A stretch of 9,117 nucleotides of DNA, taken from NCBI GenBank assembly GCA_035267815.1, contig DATFLK010000049.1:1-9117 (forward strand), read 5' to 3'. Positions within the stretch are counted from its first letter, which is position 1; each line of letters opens with the position of its first letter. Under the pieces are notes generated by a model. It did not search any database, was not told the DNA's origin, and worked only from the letters and a program-made list of their open reading frames with translations. The DNA is from DATFLK01 sp035267815 (lineage in GTDB: Bacteria > Pseudomonadota > Zetaproteobacteria > Mariprofundales > Mariprofundaceae). Below are positions 5,533-9,117 of this stretch, one piece after another. Made by a program: the position numbers and the translations under genes.

Positions 5533-7689
5533 ATGGCATACACAAATGATAAACCCATACTGAACGCCGGTCGCACCTGCTGGCGCATCGAAGAGGCTGA
5601 ACGTCTTGCATTCCTAGTCGATGGCGCCGCCTACTTCAGTGCCCTCCGGCAGGCGCTCCTGAAGGCACGCCGATCCATCCTGATACTGGGATGGGATATC
5701 GATAGCCGACTCCGCCTCGTTCGCGATGAGCAAGATGATGGCTATCCGATCGAACTCGGGCCATTCCTGAATGCCGTGGTCAAAAAGAACCGGCGCCTGC
5801 GAGCACATGTACTCTGCTGGGACTTCGCCATGATCTACGCTCTGGAGCGGGAATGGCTGCCGTTACTCAAACTGAACTGGCGAACCCATCGCCATCTCTA
5901 CTTTCGCATGCATGACCGCCTACCACTCGGTGCCTCCTTCCACCAAAAGGTCGTCGTCATCGACGACTGCCTGGCCTTCGTCGGCGGCATCGACCTGAGC
6001 AAATGGAGATGGGACACCTCCGATCACCAACCGCACCATCCGCAGCGCATCGATCCAAACGGTCACGCCTATCCGCCCTTTCACGATGTGCAGGTAATGG
6101 TTGCAGGCCAGGCGGCAACCGCTCTGGGCGAGCTGGCGCGCATGCACTGGCAACAGGCGACAGGCAAAAGCCTGAAGGCCGCGGCACCGCGTCGGCCGAT
6201 GGACTGCTGGCCCGACGACCACCCACACGATCTTGAAAATGTGTCGATCGGTATCGCGCGCACCCTGCCACCCTACGAATCCATGCGTGAAACACGTGAA
6301 AGCGAACAGCTTTATCTGGAAGGCATCCGCCATGCCCGGCGCGCCATCTATATCGAAAACCAGTACCTGACCGCACAAAGCATCGGCGACGCACTGGCTG
6401 CTCGCCTGAAGGAGAAAGATGGACCGGAGGTCGTGCTGGTACTCCCCTATAAAACTGGCGGTTGGCTGGAACAGAACACCATGGATGTATTGCGAGGACG
6501 GATGCTGAAGCGGCTGCGCGCCGCCGACTACGAAGGACGGCTCAGGATATGGTACCCCCACATTCCTTCGGAGGATGATCAGAGCCTCAGCCTGCACAGC
6601 AAGATTATGGTCGTTGACGACCGTCTTCTCCGTATCGGTTCATCCAATGCCAGCAACCGCTCGATGGGCCTGGATACGGAGTGCGACCTAGCGATCGAAT
6701 CAAACGGTGAGGAACGCGCCTCCGCTATTGCCGCGTTCCGCAACCGGCTACTGGCCGAACACCTGGACTGCAGTGCCGATGATGTGGCGGATGCCGTAGC
6801 GAAGACCGCCTCGCTGATCGGCGGAATCGAATCGCTTCGAAAATCAGGCCGCAGCCTCTACGAAATGGATGAAAGCCTCGACCCCGACCTAGATGCCGCA
6901 CTGCCGCGCAGCGAACTGCTCGACCCCGAACGCCCCATGGATGCAGAGAGACTTGTCGGACACCTGATCGGACAGGAAGAGGAGAGGCGATCGGCCGGTC
7001 AGCAACTGCTGATCGGCAGCATGCTCCTGCTGGGTTTGATCTTCCTGGCCGCGGCATGGCACTGGACCCCGCTGGGCCAATGGCTGAACATGCGCACCCT
7101 GACCGCAGCCGTTGAAATGCTCCGACAGGAACCCCTCTCGCCGTTGCTGGTGATCGCCGCTTTCATCCTGACCGGTTTTCTGGTCATGCCGGTGACCCTA
7201 CTGATCATGGCATGCGCCTGGGTCTTCGGTCCGGTGACCGGCTTTGTCTATGCGTTGGGCGGTGCCTTTGCAAGCGCCATTTCCACCTATGCGGTCGGCC
7301 ACTTGGCTGGACGTCATATTATTCGGAGATTGACCAATACTCGCATCAACAGAATCAGCCGCTATCTGGGACGCCAGGGCCTGTTAACGATCATCATGGC
7401 CCGCATGATTCCGGTGGCCCCCTTTACCATCATCAACATGGTAGCCGGTGCCAGCCACATCCGGTTTCGTGCATTTGCGTTAGGAACACTGATCGGTATG
7501 ACACCAGGCACACTGGCCATCGTCATCATCATCACCCACCTCGAAAAGGCCATCGAGACGCCGAAGCCGGCCAACCTCGTGATGGTATCGCTGGTCATCA
7601 GCATGATCGCACTGGCTGTGCTGGCACTGCGCCGCTTGCTTCTGCGCCGGGTCCGCAAACACCAGGAACAGGAGCATGCGGCGGATTGA
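5533..7689 (+). CDS. Phospholipase D-like protein fused to a VTT/DedA membrane domain
   Basis: 718 aa. The N-terminal two-thirds is a phospholipase D-superfamily enzyme with both HKD motifs: H137-x-K139-x4-D144 followed by GG, and H355-x-K357-x4-D362 followed by GSSN and NRSMGLDTE. The enzyme probably hydrolyses or transfers phosphatidyl groups, as in PLD or cardiolipin synthases. A charged linker (about 430-485) leads to a C-terminal VTT (SNARE-associated/DedA) domain, about 490-700. It shows hydrophobic helices, the Gly-rich segment GPVTGFVYALGGAFASAIS, the ARMIPVAPFTIINMVAGA segment and a final helix followed by a basic tail. DedA/VTT proteins are linked to lipid scrambling or flipping, so the fusion suggests a membrane-bound lipid enzyme. 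The ATG at 5533 (MAYTNDKPILNAGRTCWRIE) marks the conserved N-terminus; the frame is open further upstream without similarity. No Shine-Dalgarno is visible. The stop overlaps the next gene's TTG. Confidence 0.9.
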   Translation: MAYTNDKPILNAGRTCWRIEEAERLAFLVDGAAYFSALRQALLKARRSILILGWDIDSRLRLVRDEQDDGYPIELGPFLNAVVKKNRRLRAHVLCWDFAMIYALEREWLPLLKLNWRTHRHLYFRMHDRLPLGASFHQKVVVIDDCLAFVGGIDLSKWRWDTSDHQPHHPQRIDPNGHAYPPFHDVQVMVAGQAATALGELARMHWQQATGKSLKAAAPRRPMDCWPDDHPHDLENVSIGIARTLPPYESMRETRESEQLYLEGIRHARRAIYIENQYLTAQSIGDALAARLKEKDGPEVVLVLPYKTGGWLEQNTMDVLRGRMLKRLRAADYEGRLRIWYPHIPSEDDQSLSLHSKIMVVDDRLLRIGSSNASNRSMGLDTECDLAIESNGEERASAIAAFRNRLLAEHLDCSADDVADAVAKTASLIGGIESLRKSGRSLYEMDESLDPDLDAALPRSELLDPERPMDAERLVGHLIGQEEERRSAGQQLLIGSMLLLGLIFLAAAWHWTPLGQWLNMRTLTAAVEMLRQEPLSPLLVIAAFILTGFLVMPVTLLIMACAWVFGPVTGFVYALGGAFASAISTYAVGHLAGRHIIRRLTNTRINRISRYLGRQGLLTIIMARMIPVAPFTIINMVAGASHIRFRAFALGTLIGMTPGTLAIVIIITHLEKAIETPKPANLVMVSLVISMIALAVLALRRLLLRRVRKHQEQEHAAD

Positions 7690-8387
7690 GATTACGACTG
7701 GCCACCTACAACATTCACCGATGTTTCGGGCGCGATGGCCGTTTCGATCCCGGCCGTATCACCGCCGTACTGCGCGAACTAGATGCCGATATCATCGCGC
7801 TGCAGGAGGTGGAGAGCTCGCAGGATTCCGGGGTGGATATCCTGACCCGTTTCGAACGGGATACCGGCATGCAGTCCATCGCCGGCCCCACCCTGTTCTC
7901 GCCCGGAGCCACCTACGGCAACGCCGTACTAACACGGTTTCCGATCGACAGTTGCCGTCACATCAATCTGTCATACCGTAATCGTGAACCACGCGGCGCC
8001 ATGGAGATTCGCTATGATTCCCCTTGTCGACTGGCCCTGCTGGCCACACACCTCGGACTGAACACCAGGGAACGGTTCCACCAGGCCCGGCGTTTATGCC
8101 GTGCCATCACGCAGCAGGACGACAGGACATACATACTGGCCGGGGACATCAATGAATGGATACCGTTTGGGCCCTCCATGCGCTGTATTCGTCGCCATTT
8201 CGGCCCTTCCCCCTTTTTAGCGACATTCCCGATCCAACTGCCACTACTGGCGCTAGACCGGATCATGGTTTCTCAACGAAAACGGCTGCTGAAACTGCGG
8301 CGGCACAACTCGCCTCTGGCCCGGATTGCATCGGATCATCTGCCACTCGTCGCGGAGATCGACTGTCCATCAAACAGTACAAACTGA
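7686..8387 (+). CDS. Endonuclease/exonuclease/phosphatase-family protein
   Basis: 233 aa of the EEP (DNase I-like, Mg2+-dependent phosphohydrolase) fold. Visible motifs are ATYNIHRC with Asn9, LQEVE with metal-binding Glu41, THLGLN with His122, GDINEW with Asp154 and Asn156, and a terminal SDH with Asp217 and catalytic His218. The set is complete, so it should be an active phosphodiesterase or phosphomonoesterase; whether the substrate is nucleic acid or a phospholipid headgroup cannot be read from sequence. There is no signal peptide. The start is TTG at 7686, giving MRLRLATYNIH, which places the first beta strand correctly. TTGA overlaps the PLD-VTT stop, with AGGAG at 7670-7674 11 bases upstream, so translation is coupled to the PLD-VTT gene. 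Upstream in-frame sequence reads across the VTT-coding region in another frame and is not part of this protein. Confidence 0.88.
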   Translation: MRLRLATYNIHRCFGRDGRFDPGRITAVLRELDADIIALQEVESSQDSGVDILTRFERDTGMQSIAGPTLFSPGATYGNAVLTRFPIDSCRHINLSYRNREPRGAMEIRYDSPCRLALLATHLGLNTRERFHQARRLCRAITQQDDRTYILAGDINEWIPFGPSMRCIRRHFGPSPFLATFPIQLPLLALDRIMVSQRKRLLKLRRHNSPLARIASDHLPLVAEIDCPSNSTN

Positions 8388-8398
8388 TCCGACTCCAC

Positions 8399-9117
8399 TC
8401 ACAGGGCGTGAAGGAGAAGCGCTCCCAAACCGAGGGCCAGGCAGTAGACCCCGAAGGGACGTAGCGCCTGCACCTCGTGCCCGCGAAAATAGCGCATCAG
8501 GAACCAGGTACTCAGATAGGCGAACAGCCCGGCCAGAAGCCCGCCCAGCACGATAGCCGTCCACGGCACACTACCAGCGGCATGGAACAGTTTGGGTACC
8601 TCAAGCACGCCCGCTGCGGCAATAATCGGTGTCGCCAACAGAAAAGAGAGCCGTGCCGACGCCTCGTAATCGAGCCCGACCATCAGTCCTGCCACCAGAC
8701 TGGCGCCCGAGCGTGACATGCCCGGGATCAATGCCAGCGACTGCGCCAATCCGACACCGATCGCCCGTCCCCAGCTGAGCTCCTCGAGTCGGTGTTGTGC
8801 CTTGCGATGCTTGAAGCGATCCCCCCAGATCAACATCAGACCGTTAAGCGCAAGAAAAATGGCCACGATAACAAACCCGCCGAACAGGTGTCGTATCTCA
8901 TGCTCCAGTAACAGACCGAGCAGACCGGCCGGTACCGTCGCCACCACCAGAAGCCAGAACAGCCGTGCCTCGGGCTCAGCCGTGCCGCCACGGCTGCGCC
9001 ACAGGCCGGCGAGAAGACGTCCCCAGTCCCGCCTGAAGTAGACCAACAGTGCCATCGCGGTACCGAGGTGAAGCACCACGATAAAGGGTAGAAACCAGGC
9101 CGCATCGCGATCGATCG
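8399..9117 (-). CDS. uppP: Undecaprenyl-diphosphatase UppP/BacA (N-terminus outside window)
   Basis: The last 238 residues of a polytopic inner-membrane enzyme; the family is usually about 265 aa, so roughly 25-30 N-terminal residues, including the EGLTEFLPVSSTGH-type motif, lie beyond the window. Open frame runs from 9115 to TGA at 8399-8401. Recognition rests on FIVVLHLGTAMALLVYFRRD near the start, the diagnostic phosphate-binding motif PGMSRSGAS in ALIPGMSRSGASLVAG, the conserved SFLLATPIIAAAG, and the closing hydrophobic segments. UppP dephosphorylates undecaprenyl diphosphate to the monophosphate carrier for peptidoglycan and O-antigen synthesis, and confers bacitracin tolerance. It converges on the EEP gene with an 11-bp gap and no visible terminator between them. 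GTG 9079 is only an internal codon, not the start. Confidence 0.95.
   Translation of the reverse strand, partial: IDRDAAWFLPFIVVLHLGTAMALLVYFRRDWGRLLAGLWRSRGGTAEPEARLFWLLVVATVPAGLLGLLLEHEIRHLFGGFVIVAIFLALNGLMLIWGDRFKHRKAQHRLEELSWGRAIGVGLAQSLALIPGMSRSGASLVAGLMVGLDYEASARLSFLLATPIIAAAGVLEVPKLFHAAGSVPWTAIVLGGLLAGLFAYLSTWFLMRYFRGHEVQALRPFGVYCLALGLGALLLHAL

Noticed and set aside
5920..6597. 225-aa open frame on the - strand
   Set aside because: It is antisense to the PLD domain, between and over its two HKD motifs, with no recognisable domain.
7212..7685. Long N-terminal extension of the EEP frame
   Set aside because: It reads across the VTT-coding region in a different frame and is His/Pro/Gly-rich nonsense; family similarity begins only at the TTG 7686.
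1..9117. A new defence or mobile system
   Set aside because: All genes but three (the upstream fragment and the two small proteins) fit known housekeeping, envelope or lipid families; there are no repeats, recombinases or toxin-antitoxin pairs.

Overview
The window looks like ordinary chromosome of a gammaproteobacterium. The evidence is PdxB (4-phosphoerythronate dehydrogenase, a largely gammaproteobacterial B6-pathway enzyme), Orn, a DolP/YraP-type two-BON lipoprotein and a heptose-nucleotide enzyme of Gram-negative LPS synthesis. The moderately high GC and a stand-alone rfaE2 would fit a Chromatiales-like lineage, but that placement is inference. There is no transposase, integrase, CRISPR array or phage gene.

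Region 1 (1-3192, + strand) is a compact gene run. It holds the C-terminal end of an unrecognised gene, an overlapping 43-aa one-helix membrane protein, dolP, rfaE2, pdxB and orn. From dolP onward the genes are 14 bp apart or less, or overlap, so they probably form one envelope/housekeeping operon. The pdxB reading frame has no ATG, GTG or TTG where homology puts the N-terminus; the best candidate is an ATA that overlaps the rfaE2 stop.

Region 2 (3193-3789) holds a 70-aa gene of unknown function with its own ribosome binding site, a strong Rho-independent terminator, and a complete tRNA-Phe(GAA) gene with encoded CCA behind a good sigma-70 promoter.

Region 3 (3790-5371, - strand) is a two-gene unit: a cyclic-nucleotide-binding-domain protein without a DNA-binding domain, overlapping an AI-2E/PerM-family membrane protein. 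Divergent from it (5489-8387, + strand) is a phospholipase D-like protein fused to a C-terminal VTT/DedA membrane domain. This is translationally coupled to an endonuclease/exonuclease/phosphatase-family enzyme that starts with TTG. The two + strand genes look like a lipid-modifying pair. The window closes with most of uppP (undecaprenyl-diphosphatase), convergent and only 11 bp away.

I see no clearly new defence or mobile system. The most interesting items are the pdxB start, the PLD-VTT plus EEP pair next to uppP, and the divergent cNMP-sensor/AI-2E pair.
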